From Bradyrhizobium symbiodeficiens (GTDB taxonomy: Bacteria; Pseudomonadota; Alphaproteobacteria; Rhizobiales; Xanthobacteraceae), in contig NZ_CP029427.2 of NCBI RefSeq assembly GCF_002266465.3, positions 1,428,501 to 1,492,500 on the forward strand: 64,000 nt of DNA. The letters are read 5' to 3'. The number at the start of each line of letters is the position of its first letter. Position 1 is the first letter of the stretch. Shown in pieces: positions 9,901 to 18,889 of the stretch. The translations under genes and the position numbers were made by a program. Under the pieces are notes generated by a model, which saw only the letters and a program-made list of their open reading frames with translations, was not told the origin of the DNA and did no database searches.

Positions 9901-10737
9901 TCAATCCTTCAGATCATTCACCTGCTTCACCCAGCTGCGCACGTCGGCGAGCACGGTGGGCAGCACCGCCTTGACCTCGGTTACCGTCATGCCCGCCTTG
10001 ATGCGGGGGTCGTACAGGAGATTGAGGATGTACTGGTCGTAGACGTCGAAATAGCCCATCGAGACGTCGTCGTTGAACATGGTCCAGGGCACGCTCGCGG
10101 TGTCGTTGATGGGCCCGAGCGATTGCAACAGCTCCTCATAGGCGCAGTCGAGGAAGACGAAATCGCCGTTGTCGACGGTGAGGATGACGTCGGAATGCTC
10201 GATCTCGAAATTGTCGTTCTTGCGGAAGCCGGACAGGCATTGCGGGTCGAGCGAGGTGCGGATCTCGCGCGCTTTCTCGGCGCCGTAGAAGCTGGTGAGG
10301 GTGCGGAACAGGTCGCGGTCGCGCACCAGCTTCACCCGCACGTTGGCCGCTTCGTTGCTGTCGATCATGGCGATGTCGAGATGCTGCACGCGCTTGCCGA
10401 TGTCGGCCACGACTTTTGCGAGCTGCGTCTTGCGGTCGGTGCGGTCGCTCTCGGCGTAGACGCGCACCGGTCCGTCGAATTTGCGGATGCGGTCGACGCG
10501 GCCGGCGAGGTGATATTCGGCGCCGAACGCCGTCTTCAGGAAGCCCTCGACGATCTCGCCGTCGGTAAAATTCTTCTTCTCAACGCGCTGGCGCGAGGCG
10601 ATCGGTGGCAATTCGCCCGCCACCGCCGTGGTTGCGGGCTCAGGCGCGCATGTGAGCGCGGCGAACGCCAGCAGCGCGATGCGAAGGGCAGCCGAGGACG
10701 GATTCAATGCGCTCATCGTCGTGCGACGCTGCCGCAT
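9901..10737 (-). CDS. DUF2927 secreted protein
   Basis: A 278-residue exported protein with an N-terminal signal (hydrophobic ALRIALLAFAALTCA, likely cleavage after AVAG). The C-terminal half fits DUF2927: CAYEELLQSLGPINDTA, then TMFNDD, then LLYDPRIKAGMT. The Cys pair (QCLSGF and DCAYEE) could form a disulphide. The first ATG (10737) gives a basic n-region MRQRRTT; an ATG at 10716 is also possible, and neither has a strong ribosome site. It is convergent with the threonine synthase-like gene. Function is unknown; the family is often described as having lipoprotein or autotransporter-associated members. Confidence 0.8.
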   Translation of the reverse strand: MRQRRTTMSALNPSSAALRIALLAFAALTCAPEPATTAVAGELPPIASRQRVEKKNFTDGEIVEGFLKTAFGAEYHLAGRVDRIRKFDGPVRVYAESDRTDRKTQLAKVVADIGKRVQHLDIAMIDSNEAANVRVKLVRDRDLFRTLTSFYGAEKAREIRTSLDPQCLSGFRKNDNFEIEHSDVILTVDNGDFVFLDCAYEELLQSLGPINDTASVPWTMFNDDVSMGYFDVYDQYILNLLYDPRIKAGMTVTEVKAVLPTVLADVRSWVKQVNDLKD

Positions 10738-10835
10738 TCAGGTCGCGCGTACAAGACCGCAGATTTACGCGGCCTGCGGTTCCCGCATGCAACGTGATTT
10801 GTCGTGATCCAGCTGGAGCCGCGGGCTTGCTCAAA

Positions 10836-10855
10836 CCTCTCCCGCGAGCGGGAGC
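10836..10855. repeat. Short palindrome, CCTCTCCCGC(N)GCGGGAG type
   Basis: CCTCTCCCGCGAGCGGGAG lies just downstream of the L,D-transpeptidase gene. It is the same core as the longer element at 779-927 and may act as its transcription end. Confidence 0.5.
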
Positions 10856-10875
10856 GCACGCACCGCCGGTGCGCC

Positions 10876-11454
10876 TTACTTGTTCAGCACCACCACCGTG
10901 GTGCCGACCCCGACACGGCCGTAGAGATCGCTGACGTCGTCATTGGTCATGCGGAAGCAGCCGGAGGAGACCGCCTGGCCGATCGTCTCCGGCTCGTTGG
11001 AGCCGTGGATGCGGTACAGCGTCGAGCCCAGATACATCGCGCGCGCGCCGAGCGGATTGTCGATGCCGCCCTTCATGTGCCGCGGCAAATCGGGCCGGCG
11101 GGCCAGCATCTGCGACGGCGGCGTCCAGGCCGGCCATTCCTTCTTGGCGGTGATCTTGTGGACCCCGCCCCAGCGGAAGCCGTCGCGGCCGACGCCGATG
11201 CCGTAGCGCAAGGCCTGGCCATTCTGGAGCACCAGATACAGCCGGCGCTCCGTGGTGTTCACCACGATCGTGCCGGGGGCGTAATTGCCGTTGTACATGA
11301 CGGTGGTGCGAGGGATCGGGCTGGAGCCGCCGCGGAAGAAGTTCGGGCCGCCGCCCATGACGTCGCGCGAGTCGAACTCTTCGGCGCGTGCGCCGCCCGC
11401 CATGGCCGACAGCAGTGCGATGGCGGCAATCGGAGCGGCAAAAAACCGGATCAT
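10876..11454 (-). CDS. L,D-transpeptidase (YkuD domain)
   Basis: Periplasmic enzyme that crosslinks peptidoglycan (3-3 links) or attaches proteins to it. It has 192 residues with a signal peptide (RFFAAPIAAIALLSAMAGGARA). The YkuD catalytic block is YRIHGSNEPETIGQAVSSG followed by CFRM, with the active-site Cys, His and Gly/Arg all present. The ATG at 11454 is preceded by GGGGG at good spacing; a TTG at 11469 would add five residues before the signal and is less likely. It is monocistronic and divergent from the TPP enzyme gene. Confidence 0.93.
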   Translation of the reverse strand: MIRFFAAPIAAIALLSAMAGGARAEEFDSRDVMGGGPNFFRGGSSPIPRTTVMYNGNYAPGTIVVNTTERRLYLVLQNGQALRYGIGVGRDGFRWGGVHKITAKKEWPAWTPPSQMLARRPDLPRHMKGGIDNPLGARAMYLGSTLYRIHGSNEPETIGQAVSSGCFRMTNDDVSDLYGRVGVGTTVVVLNK

Positions 11455-11705
11455 TGTATCCCCCAGCAAAAAATCGATTCAACAAGGGCCACAGGCCATA
11501 TTTGCGGGCTTTTCGCAAGCCACGGCCCCGTGAGGGACCATCATCGGGCACAGGCGTTATCAAATCGGCAACCATGCATTTGCCGAAAAGCGTTAGCCAA
11601 ACCCGCGCGGGGCAGGGCCGCGATGCCGCCTATTGCTTTGACGGGGCGGGCGAACAATGATTGATCAAACGGAACTCTGGATATGGCGGTTGCGGGAGCT
11701 TGCGG

Positions 11706-13253
11706 ATGAACGGTGCGGAAAGCCTGGTGCGGACGATGGTCAAGGGTGGCGTGGATGTCTGCTTCACCAATCCAGGCACCTCCGAGATGCATTTTGTCGC
11801 AGCGCTCGATCGCGTACCCGGCATGCGCTGCGTGCTCGGCCTGTTCGAGGGCGTGGTGACCGGCGCCGCCGACGGCTATTTCCGCATGAAGGGCACGCCC
11901 GCCTCGACGCTGCTGCATCTCGGCCCCGGCCTCGCCAACGGCCTTGCCAATCTGCATAACGCCAAGAAGGCGAATTCCGGCATCGTCAACATCGTCGGCC
12001 AGCACGCCGTCTACCATATCGGCTTCAACGCGCCGTTGACCTCCGACATCGAGGGCCTGGCCCGGCCGATGTCGTCATGGGTCCGCACCTCGCCGGATGC
12101 CAAATCGGTTGCCGCCGACGGCGCCGCCGCGATTGCCGCCGCCAAGAGCGCGCCGCCGCAGATCGCGACCCTGATCCTGCCCGCCGACACCGCCTGGAAC
12201 GAGGCCGACGGCGTCGCCGAGGTGCCCGCCGAGCAGCAGCGCGCGAGCTATTCGCCGCAGGCGGTCGAGCAGGCCGCAAAGATCCTGCATGGCGACGGCG
12301 AGGGCACGCTGCTGCTGATGACCGGCAGCGCGCTCTCCGAGCAGGGCCTGGCGCTGGCCGAGCGCATCGCCGCCAAGACCGGCTGCACCGTGATGGGCCC
12401 GACCTTCCGCCCGAAGATGGCGCGCGGCCGCGGCCGTTACTCGATCGACCGCATCCACTATGTCATCGATCAGGCGCTGCCGATGCTGGCCAAGTTCCGT
12501 CACATCGTGCTGGTCGAGTCCGACGATCCCGTGGCGTTCTTCGCCTATCCGAACAAGCCGAGCGTGCTCAGGCCCGAGGGCTGCGATGTTCATCGCATGA
12601 CGGCCTGGGGCGAGAACTCGGTCGCCGCGCTCGAAGCGCTCGCCGGCGCGGTCAAGGCCAGCGCCAAGGACGTCAAGCCGCAGGCGTTGGCTGAACTGGT
12701 CAAGCCGACCGGCGCGCTGACCCACGCCTCGATCGCGCAGTCGATCGCCTACGCGATCCCGGAGAATGCGATCCTGGTCGACGAATCGCTGACCACCGGC
12801 CGCGCTTTCTTCCCGCCGACCGCCGCTGCCGCCCCGCACGACTGGCTGCAGAACATGGGCGGCTCGATCGGCTTCTCGACGCCGCTGTCGATCGGTGCCG
12901 CGATCGCCTGTCCGGACCGCAAGGTGATCTGCATGGTCGGCGACGGCAGCGCGATGTACACGATCCAGTCGTTGTGGACCCAGGCGAGAGAGAACCTCAA
13001 CATCGTCACCATCGTGTTTGCCAACCGCATCTACCAGATCCTGCGCGGCGAGTTCGACAATGTCGGCGCCGGCGAACCCGGCCAGCGGGCCAACGACATG
13101 CTCCGGCTCGACCGGCCGACGCTCGATTTCGTGGCCCTGGCCAAGGGCATGGGCGTGCCCGGCCGCGCCGTCACCAATGCCGACGAGTTCAACAAGGCCT
13201 TGGCCGAGGCCGTCGCTGAGCCTGGTCCGCGGCTGATCGAAGTGCAGATGTAA
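11706..13253 (+). CDS. Thiamine diphosphate enzyme, acetolactate synthase large-subunit family
   Basis: A 515-residue TPP-dependent decarboxylase/synthase. The conserved catalytic Glu is E48 in GLFEGVVTGAADGY, the central domain contains GPTFRPKMARGRG, and the TPP-magnesium motif begins GDGSAMYTIQS (Asp about 413). The N-terminus MNGAESLVRTMVKGGVDVCFTNPGTSE is typical. No small regulatory subunit gene follows, so it is probably not the biosynthetic IlvB; benzoylformate-decarboxylase-like and sulfopyruvate-decarboxylase-like roles remain open. ATG 11706 has GGGAG eight bases upstream; an upstream in-frame ATG at 11661 lacks this. Confidence 0.85.
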   Translation: MNGAESLVRTMVKGGVDVCFTNPGTSEMHFVAALDRVPGMRCVLGLFEGVVTGAADGYFRMKGTPASTLLHLGPGLANGLANLHNAKKANSGIVNIVGQHAVYHIGFNAPLTSDIEGLARPMSSWVRTSPDAKSVAADGAAAIAAAKSAPPQIATLILPADTAWNEADGVAEVPAEQQRASYSPQAVEQAAKILHGDGEGTLLLMTGSALSEQGLALAERIAAKTGCTVMGPTFRPKMARGRGRYSIDRIHYVIDQALPMLAKFRHIVLVESDDPVAFFAYPNKPSVLRPEGCDVHRMTAWGENSVAALEALAGAVKASAKDVKPQALAELVKPTGALTHASIAQSIAYAIPENAILVDESLTTGRAFFPPTAAAAPHDWLQNMGGSIGFSTPLSIGAAIACPDRKVICMVGDGSAMYTIQSLWTQARENLNIVTIVFANRIYQILRGEFDNVGAGEPGQRANDMLRLDRPTLDFVALAKGMGVPGRAVTNADEFNKALAEAVAEPGPRLIEVQM

Positions 13254-13288
13254 GGTCTGGCTGATCGCGCCGCGAATTCCGGCCTTAA

Positions 13289-13367
13289 GTAGCCCGGATA
13301 GAGGGCAGCGTAATCCGGGACGCCGTTTTGCGAGAACCCGGATTGCGCTACGCTCCATCCGGGCTAC
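13289..13367. repeat. Palindromic repeat, GTAGCCCGGATG family
   Basis: GTAGCCCGGATAGAGGGCAG pairs with CTCCATCCGGGCTAC across about 40 bp. It is a second copy of the family at 2343-2418 and lies between two co-directional genes. Confidence 0.75.
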
Positions 13368-13403
13368 TGACTTTGGCGTGCGCGTGATGAGCCCGGAGGC
13401 ATT

Positions 13404-13922
13404 ATGCAGACCGAGCTGAACAAGGTGGTCGCGGCGCTCGGGGACTTCTACGCCCGCGAAGGCTTCCTGTTCGAGAAGGACGTCGGTGAGCGCGCGGTCA
13501 CGCACCGCTTCGCGGTGCATCTGGAGAAGCAGTTCGCCGGCTGGTCGGTCGACTGCAACTACGACCGGCTCGGCGAACGCACGCTGCACCTGCCGCACGG
13601 CACCATCATCTCGACAGATGACCATCTCGGCAAGTCGATCTACCCTGACGTCGCCGTGCATCAGCGCGAGATCCCGAACAACCTGCTCACCGTGGAGATC
13701 CGCAAGGCCAGCAATCATACACCGCTCGAGCACGACGAGCACAAGCTGCGGGCGCTCACCGATCCGCACGTCTGGTTCGCCTACACGATCGGCGTGCTGC
13801 TGGTGCTGGATAAAGCCGGCGTCGTATTGGCAGACGTCTATTTCGGCGGGGGCCCTGACCGCGCATTGGCGGCGTGGTTCGCCAAGCGGCTGCAAGAAGC
13901 CGGCCTTGCTGCGAGCGCGTGA
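13404..13922 (+). CDS. Hypothetical protein, possible PD-(D/E)xK-like fold
   Basis: A 172-residue cytoplasmic protein with no signal or membrane helix; GGAGG lies six bases before the ATG. I do not recognise the family by name. The order YPDVAVHQ, then LLTVEIRKAS, then HKLRALTDPHVWFAYTIGVLLVL resembles the core of restriction-endonuclease-like folds (Asp, then Glu-x-Arg/Lys on the next strand, then a hydrophobic strand). It lies between a repeat and a convergent outer-membrane gene, with no methylase or toxin partner. The nuclease-fold idea is inference only. Confidence 0.75.
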   Translation: MQTELNKVVAALGDFYAREGFLFEKDVGERAVTHRFAVHLEKQFAGWSVDCNYDRLGERTLHLPHGTIISTDDHLGKSIYPDVAVHQREIPNNLLTVEIRKASNHTPLEHDEHKLRALTDPHVWFAYTIGVLLVLDKAGVVLADVYFGGGPDRALAAWFAKRLQEAGLAASA

Positions 13923-13977
13923 GGGCGCGGCGAACAGCACGTCCTTGCGGGGGTTGGAGAGAGCCCGCGCTTTCCGG

Positions 13978-14925
13978 TCAGAACCTGAAGCTGCTCTGGA
14001 TGAAGGTGCCGTATCGGTCGACCTGATAGGTCTGCGCCTGCCCCGCTGCGCCGCTCGCAGGCTCCGTGAAGTCGTTGATTCCGGTGTGCCAATACCGGGC
14101 GCCGATTCCGACATTTGCGTTGGGCGTAACGGCGTAGGACATCACCGTCTCGAGCTGAAAGCCATGGCCGTACCCGCGAGACGGCTCGGTGCCGAAGGTG
14201 AAGTAGTGCGTGTCGAAAGCTCTCACGTCGGAATAGGTGTAGGCGGCATCGACGGTCAGCTTGAGTGCCGGCGTAAACCAGAGATCGGCCACGGCGCCCG
14301 CGCGGACCGTGTGCAGGATGTCGCGCTCGGTGATGACCTTGACGTTGCCGGCGAGGGCGCCGGCACCTTCGCAGATCTGGCCGCCGGTCACGGTCTGCCG
14401 GCAGCCCCATGCGTCGGCCAATTCGCCGCGGTAATGGTAGCCGACGAAGCCACCCAGACGAAGGCGCGGCTCCGCATTGACGGGATGGGACTCGTAAAAT
14501 GAATAGCCGACATCGAGATTGGCGTAACCCAGGAAGCCGCGCGTCTGGCTCTCCGTCTTCGTGTACGGCCCGTTGAAGAACGGCGGAAAATCCTCGTCGT
14601 TCATGGTGCCGCCGGTGATGCCTCCAAAGCCTCCATAGCCCTTCACGAAAAACTTCATGGGGCTGTCGATCCGGAAGAAAACCTCTCCCGAATGCGTGCT
14701 CATGTTGTGATAGTCGAGCCGCGAGATGACCGGGGAAGATCGCGCGCCGCTGGTGTGCAAGTCGTAAGCAGTGCGGCCGATGCTGTACCAGTACCGTGCG
14801 CCGACCTCGATCTGCCAGAGACTGAACGGCTCGGCAGGCCTCACGGCCTTGATCGGGAGATCGGCCGCGATTACTGGGCCGGCGAGCATGAAGAGGCCGG
14901 ATGCGATGAATGCTGCCTTGTGCAC
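13978..14925 (-). CDS. Outer-membrane beta-barrel protein
   Basis: A 315-residue exported protein: signal peptide HKAAFIASGLFMLAGPVIAA, then many amphipathic strands with aromatic girdles (for example IEVGARYWYSIGR, FFVKGYGGFGGITGG, VGIGARYWHTG), ending in the typical barrel C-terminus SSFRF. GTG at 14925 is preceded by GGGGAC; an upstream ATG at 14985 would place about 20 residues before the signal. It resembles the outer-membrane proteins with ADLPxKA after the signal that are widespread in Bradyrhizobium. A role in permeability or surface interaction is inferred only. Confidence 0.85.
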   Translation of the reverse strand: MHKAAFIASGLFMLAGPVIAADLPIKAVRPAEPFSLWQIEVGARYWYSIGRTAYDLHTSGARSSPVISRLDYHNMSTHSGEVFFRIDSPMKFFVKGYGGFGGITGGTMNDEDFPPFFNGPYTKTESQTRGFLGYANLDVGYSFYESHPVNAEPRLRLGGFVGYHYRGELADAWGCRQTVTGGQICEGAGALAGNVKVITERDILHTVRAGAVADLWFTPALKLTVDAAYTYSDVRAFDTHYFTFGTEPSRGYGHGFQLETVMSYAVTPNANVGIGARYWHTGINDFTEPASGAAGQAQTYQVDRYGTFIQSSFRF

Positions 14926-15232
14926 GACGTCCCCGGCCTGCCTGTCACGATGCCCTGCGAATCGGAATAGGCATCCTGGCGCCAATTGTCATGACTTGCC
15001 GAAACGGGGCAATCGGAAGCCTGGAACGTGCAGCCTGTTCGCGATCCTTTGTGGCAAGTTCGCACCACACGCGAGGACCCACGACGACAGCTTCCTCGCC
15101 GGAGGAACAACTCGCCGAGGCAGCCGGCCGGTGGTATGCAAATGAAAGTGTACGGCCCAAGCCTGAGCCTTGGTCCGCTTGGCGCACGGCGTGCGTCTTC
15201 ACGCACGCCGCATGTCTTCAGCCGTCGTCTCG

Positions 15233-15466
15233 TCAGTAGGCGCGCTGCTGCGAATAGGCGTAGCGCGGGTTGATGCCGCAATAGGCCGACGTGCCGGAGG
15301 CGGTGGCCTGACACTGCTGATAGCTCGCGAACTGGCAGTTGCCGGGATAGCCCCACATGCGGCCCTGCAGGCAGTACCTGTCGTTTGTGGGGTGAGCCTG
15401 GGCCGTCGGGGCCAACGCGGCCATCAAGGCCGCGAACGAGGCAAGGGTGAGGATGGTGCGACGCAT
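15233..15466 (-). CDS. DUF3551 small exported protein
   Basis: 77 residues: signal peptide RRTILTLASFAALMAALAPTAQA, then a mature part with four Cys, YCLQGRMWGYPGNCQFASYQQC and YCGINPRYAY. This fits DUF3551, a family abundant in Bradyrhizobium and of unknown function. ATG 15466 has GGAG seven bases upstream; two upstream ATGs in frame are less likely. Confidence 0.85.
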   Translation of the reverse strand: MRRTILTLASFAALMAALAPTAQAHPTNDRYCLQGRMWGYPGNCQFASYQQCQATASGTSAYCGINPRYAYSQQRAY

Positions 15467-15750
15467 TTCAGTCTCCATGGAAGGACGGTTGGAGGAGCAG
15501 TCGACGAGGGAACACGCAGCGCGATGCGCGGGTTCCGGATGGGCCCGACACTTTGTCGTATATGTCTTGGTGTCCGCAGTGGGCATTGCGTTCGACATGC
15601 GTCTATGATGCGCCAAGCCGCGGCGGGCAATGTGATCTCGGCCACAGTTCGCGGAAGGCCTTTTGGCCTATCGTGATCGAACTCGCCCGCGTTGCTTTCC
15701 CTGAGGCTCACGCTTTCCTCATTCGGGTCAGGTCATTTTTGGAGGTTCTG

Positions 15751-16089
15751 ATGCAAAAATCGTATTTGCTGGCCGCGACAGCGGCGCTGGCGCTCATCAT
15801 GCAAACATCGCTCGCGCCGGCCCAGACCGCGCCGGCTGCCGGCGGAACCGCCGCGCCTGCGGCGACAAGTACTGCGCCGGCCGCGACGACGCCGCCGCCG
15901 GCTGCGACCACCGACACGTCCAGCCAGCCGACCGACTCCAAGAAGAGCGCGTCGAAGAAGCCGGCGAAGAAGAAGATGACGCGGCAGCAGGAGATCGACC
16001 ACTCGGTCGACAGCGGCACCGTCCCCGCGCGCTATCGCAGTTCGGTGCCCAAGCAGTACCAGCAATATATTCCGTTCGATAAGCAGTAG
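15751..16089 (+). CDS. Small exported Ala/Pro/Lys-rich protein
   Basis: A 112-residue protein with a signal peptide (QKSYLLAATAALALIMQTSLAPAQ), then a low-complexity Ala/Pro/Thr region, a lysine run (KKSASKKPAKKKMTRQQEI) and a conserved-looking end, SVDSGTVPARYRSSVPKQY, that continues QQYIPFDKQ. ATG 15751 has GGAGG six bases upstream. The basic central segment suggests contact with anionic partners such as peptidoglycan teichoic-like polymers, LPS or DNA, but no function is known to me. A possible hairpin (GGCGGCGC...GCGCCGCC, 16100-16131) follows the stop. Confidence 0.8.
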   Translation: MQKSYLLAATAALALIMQTSLAPAQTAPAAGGTAAPAATSTAPAATTPPPAATTDTSSQPTDSKKSASKKPAKKKMTRQQEIDHSVDSGTVPARYRSSVPKQYQQYIPFDKQ

Positions 16090-16230
16090 CCGATCGCACG
16101 GCGGCGCGACGCGATCAGCCGTTGCGCCGCCCGGTGCCTGCCGAACTGGGCCCTGGCCGGTCGGTTGCCGATGTCACTTCCCCGGTGGCGGTCTGCGAAC
16201 GCAATGCTAGAGTGGGCCGAATCCAGGGGA

Positions 16231-16719
16231 ATGATGAGTGACGACGTGAAGGATGCTGGCCTCGTGGCCATGATCAGCGGCATCCTTGGAGGCAACAAGC
16301 GCGCAGACAATGTTGCACCGCCGCCGCTCACCGAGGGTCCGCCGACAGTGCCGTCGAACGGAGCGGAAGCGGAGGCGCCGCCTGCCGCCCAGTCGAAATC
16401 GATCAAGCTGGAGGAAACCTCCGACGCTGCGCCGGCCGCCGTGGAGCCGGTCGAGCAGCCTGGAAGAATCGTCACGACGCGGGATGGCAAACAGCTGCTG
16501 CCGGCTGAGGCGATCGCCGATCTCGTGCTTGGCGAGTTGCGCAAGCTGGAGGATTTTCCGGCGACCGGGGCCTCGGTCACGGTCTACGGTTACCGGCATT
16601 GGAATGCCATGATCACCTTCGCGCCGTTCTCGACCAATTTCCAGAACGCGACGCGGTTCCGCCAGGCCATGCCGGATATCGTCTTCAAGCTCCGTCGTTT
16701 CGTCGAACTTGAGATATAA
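16231..16719 (+). CDS. Hypothetical protein, conserved C-terminal domain
   Basis: About 162 residues, no signal peptide. The N-terminal part is short and acidic with an Ala/Pro/Glu-rich linker. The C-terminal about 75 residues (LLPAEAIADLVLGELRKLED, then TVYGYRHWNAMITFAP and FKLRRFVELEI) look like a compact folded domain. AGGGG precedes the ATG pair at 16231/16234. Family not recognised. It is followed 60 bp later by the GreA-like gene on the same strand. Confidence 0.7.
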   Translation: MMSDDVKDAGLVAMISGILGGNKRADNVAPPPLTEGPPTVPSNGAEAEAPPAAQSKSIKLEETSDAAPAAVEPVEQPGRIVTTRDGKQLLPAEAIADLVLGELRKLEDFPATGASVTVYGYRHWNAMITFAPFSTNFQNATRFRQAMPDIVFKLRRFVELEI

Positions 16720-16779
16720 TCCGGACCAAATCGGCAGCGCTTTGCGTTGCCTTCCGGACCGTTTGACAGGATCTTTGAA

Positions 16780-17262
16780 TTGAGCGTCGCCTTTACCAAG
16801 GAAGAAAGCGCCGAGACCGCGTCCGAGACGCTGTTGCCGGATCGCCCGATCTCGCCGCATCCGAACCTCGTGACGGAAGCCGGCCTGCAAGCCTTGCAGG
16901 CACAGCTTCAGCAGGCCCGCGAGGCCTATGAAGCCGCGCAGACAATCGAGGACGTCAACGAGAAGCGCCGGCAATCGGCGGTGCCGTTGCGCGACGCCCG
17001 CTACCTGACGGAGCGTTTGCGCACCGCGCAGCTCGTTCCCAACCCGGCGTCGAACGACAGCGTCGCCTTCGGCAGCACCGTGACCTTCAGCCGCGTCGAC
17101 GGCCGCGTGCAGACCTATCGCATCGTCGGCGAGGACGAAGCCGATCCCAAGGCTGGGACGATCTCGTTCGTCGCACCGGTGGCGCGGTCGCTGATGGGGA
17201 AGGCGGTGGGTGACGTCGTCGGCGCGGGCGCGCAGGAGATCGAGATCCTGTCGATCGGGTAG
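16780..17262 (+). CDS. GreA/GreB-family transcription elongation factor
   Basis: A 160-residue protein with an N-terminal coiled-coil hairpin (LQALQAQLQQAREAYEAAQ through DARYLTERLRTAQLV) and a C-terminal FKBP-like domain (VAFGSTVTFSRVDGR, YRIVGEDEADPKAGTISFVA, PVARSLMGKAVGD). Gre factors enter the RNA polymerase secondary channel and stimulate transcript cleavage; the acidic hairpin tip seems altered (TIEDVNEKRR), so cleavage activity is uncertain. TTG 16780 with AGGAT eight bases upstream is preferred. It may be a paralogue of a canonical greA elsewhere. Confidence 0.85.
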   Translation: MSVAFTKEESAETASETLLPDRPISPHPNLVTEAGLQALQAQLQQAREAYEAAQTIEDVNEKRRQSAVPLRDARYLTERLRTAQLVPNPASNDSVAFGSTVTFSRVDGRVQTYRIVGEDEADPKAGTISFVAPVARSLMGKAVGDVVGAGAQEIEILSIG

Positions 17263-17386
17263 GGGCGGGGCGCGGCAAGGATTGCGTGGCAAAGGGCGCT
17301 CTCGACAGGAGCAGTGTCATTCGCCCAATGCATGATCCGGACAAGCGCGAGGCCGTCGTCTCCGCCAAACAAAGCCTGATGGTTGG

Positions 17387-18064
17387 ATGAGACGGTTTCT
17401 CACTGGAGCGTTGCCGTTCTACGCGCTGGCTCTATTGGCCATGTGCATGTACCTCGTCCTTTACAGGACGAGCCTGTTCGATCTGAACGCCATCGTCCAT
17501 GGCGCGACCGGGTCGGCATGGTTTCCGGCCTTCATGTTCGTCTGCGTGCTGCTGGAAGCCGTGTTCCCCTATTTCGGCTATTTTCCCGGCACGGCCCTGA
17601 TCCTGATGTCGGTGGCGCTCAGTCCGAAGGCCGTGGATGGCTCCGTCTTCGTCGCGGCGTGGCTCGCCATCATCGTGGGCGCCGTTCTCAGCTACGGGCA
17701 GGCGCGTTTCTTCCGGCCGTTCCTGCAGCGGGTCGCCTCGAAAGCGGCCCTGCGCCGGTGCGAATCCCTGTTCGACGCCTATGGCGCTTACGCGCGCATT
17801 GCCCTGTTCGTTCATCCCAACGCCAGTGCGATGTATTTCACCGCGCTCGGACTGCTCGGCCGCAATTTGACGCGAGAGCTCGCTTATCTCTGCGTGGGCG
17901 CTGCGGCCGCCGTCGGCATCCTGTTCGTCATCGTGACCAGGCTGGTGTCGTCCGTCGGCCCCACCGACGACGGGGAATTGCAGCTGTTGCTCGCAGCAGC
18001 ACTGGTTGCGATCGGGACGCTCGTTGGTCTCTACACGGTGTGGAGGACCGGGCGGGCGGTGTGA
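17387..18064 (+). CDS. DedA/VTT-like inner-membrane protein
   Basis: 225 residues with five or six hydrophobic helices. The segment LLEAVFPYFGYFPGTALILM resembles the conserved re-entrant motif of DedA (VTT-domain) proteins, which act as lipid flippases or in membrane homeostasis. The GQARFFRPFLQR part corresponds to the cytoplasmic helix. The DedA link is moderate: the usual FxGR and RFxPxxR motifs are not clearly seen. Confidence 0.6.
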   Translation: MRRFLTGALPFYALALLAMCMYLVLYRTSLFDLNAIVHGATGSAWFPAFMFVCVLLEAVFPYFGYFPGTALILMSVALSPKAVDGSVFVAAWLAIIVGAVLSYGQARFFRPFLQRVASKAALRRCESLFDAYGAYARIALFVHPNASAMYFTALGLLGRNLTRELAYLCVGAAAAVGILFVIVTRLVSSVGPTDDGELQLLLAAALVAIGTLVGLYTVWRTGRAV

Positions 18065-18115
18065 AGACTCTCGATTGCTTCGCTTCGCTCGCAATGACGA
18101 ATGACAGATCGCACT

Positions 18116-18889
18116 CTACACTCCCGGCAGCTCAACGCCCGTCAGCTTGCCCAACTTCCCGATGAGCTCGTCCTGAAATTCCGGGTCGGTCGCTTCGCGG
18201 GCCGGCTGCTGCTGCGCGAGATGATGCCAATAGCGCCCGCTGACCAGTGCCGCAGGATCCTCGCTCGCAGCCAGCCAGCTCTGTGTCCGCGCGCCGGTGT
18301 CGATATCGACCGGCGCACCCGCGCCGCCCATCTTCGTGCGCACCCAGCCTGGATCGACAGCGTTGCTCATAACGGCGGGCCAGCGCCGCGCCAGCGCTAA
18401 GGCCAGCGCGACAATTTGCAGCTTGCTCTCGGCATAGGCCTTGGCCGCATCCCAGGAGCGCCTGGTCCAGTCGAGGTCGTCGAGCGAGCCTTCTCCGCCC
18501 CGGTGCAGGCCGCTGCTGAGATACACTAGGCGGCCGGGCCGTTCGATCAACGCCGTCAGCATGTACGGCGCAAGCGTGTTGATGGCCAAGGTCTCGGCGT
18601 GGCCTTCCGCCGTCGCGCCACGGGCGGGCCGCGTGTAGACGCCGGCGTTGTGGATGATCGCATCCATGCGCCCGATCGCGTTGACCTGATCGGCGATAGC
18701 CTTGGTCTCGGCCGCGCTGCTGAGATCGCCGACCACGATCCCCTGGGCTCGCGACCTCAGCTCGCCGAGCGCATTGCCGCGATCGGCCGACCGTGCATGC
18801 AGAACCACGCGGTGTCCTAGATCGAGCAGCGATTGCGCCGCCGCCCGGCCGAGGCCATCGGTGCTGCCGGTGATGAAAATGGTCGCCAT
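18116..18889 (-). CDS. SDR family oxidoreductase
   Basis: 257-residue short-chain dehydrogenase. Cofactor loop TGSTDGLGRAAAQ (TGxxxGxG), HARSADRG implying NADP preference, NNAG-like HNAGVYT, catalytic Ser in VYLSSGLHRGG, and YAESK as YxxxK. It ends in a WHHLAQQQPAREATDPE segment seen in protochlorophyllide-reductase-like or retinol-dehydrogenase-like SDRs that lack a narrow substrate assignment. GAGGAG lies seven bases before the ATG. Substrate unknown. Confidence 0.9.
   Translation of the reverse strand: MATIFITGSTDGLGRAAAQSLLDLGHRVVLHARSADRGNALGELRSRAQGIVVGDLSSAAETKAIADQVNAIGRMDAIIHNAGVYTRPARGATAEGHAETLAINTLAPYMLTALIERPGRLVYLSSGLHRGGEGSLDDLDWTRRSWDAAKAYAESKLQIVALALALARRWPAVMSNAVDPGWVRTKMGGAGAPVDIDTGARTQSWLAASEDPAALVSGRYWHHLAQQQPAREATDPEFQDELIGKLGKLTGVELPGV

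Noticed and set aside
12075..14114. A 679-codon minus-strand open frame
   Set aside because: Antisense to the TPP enzyme and the 172-residue gene; no domain pattern.
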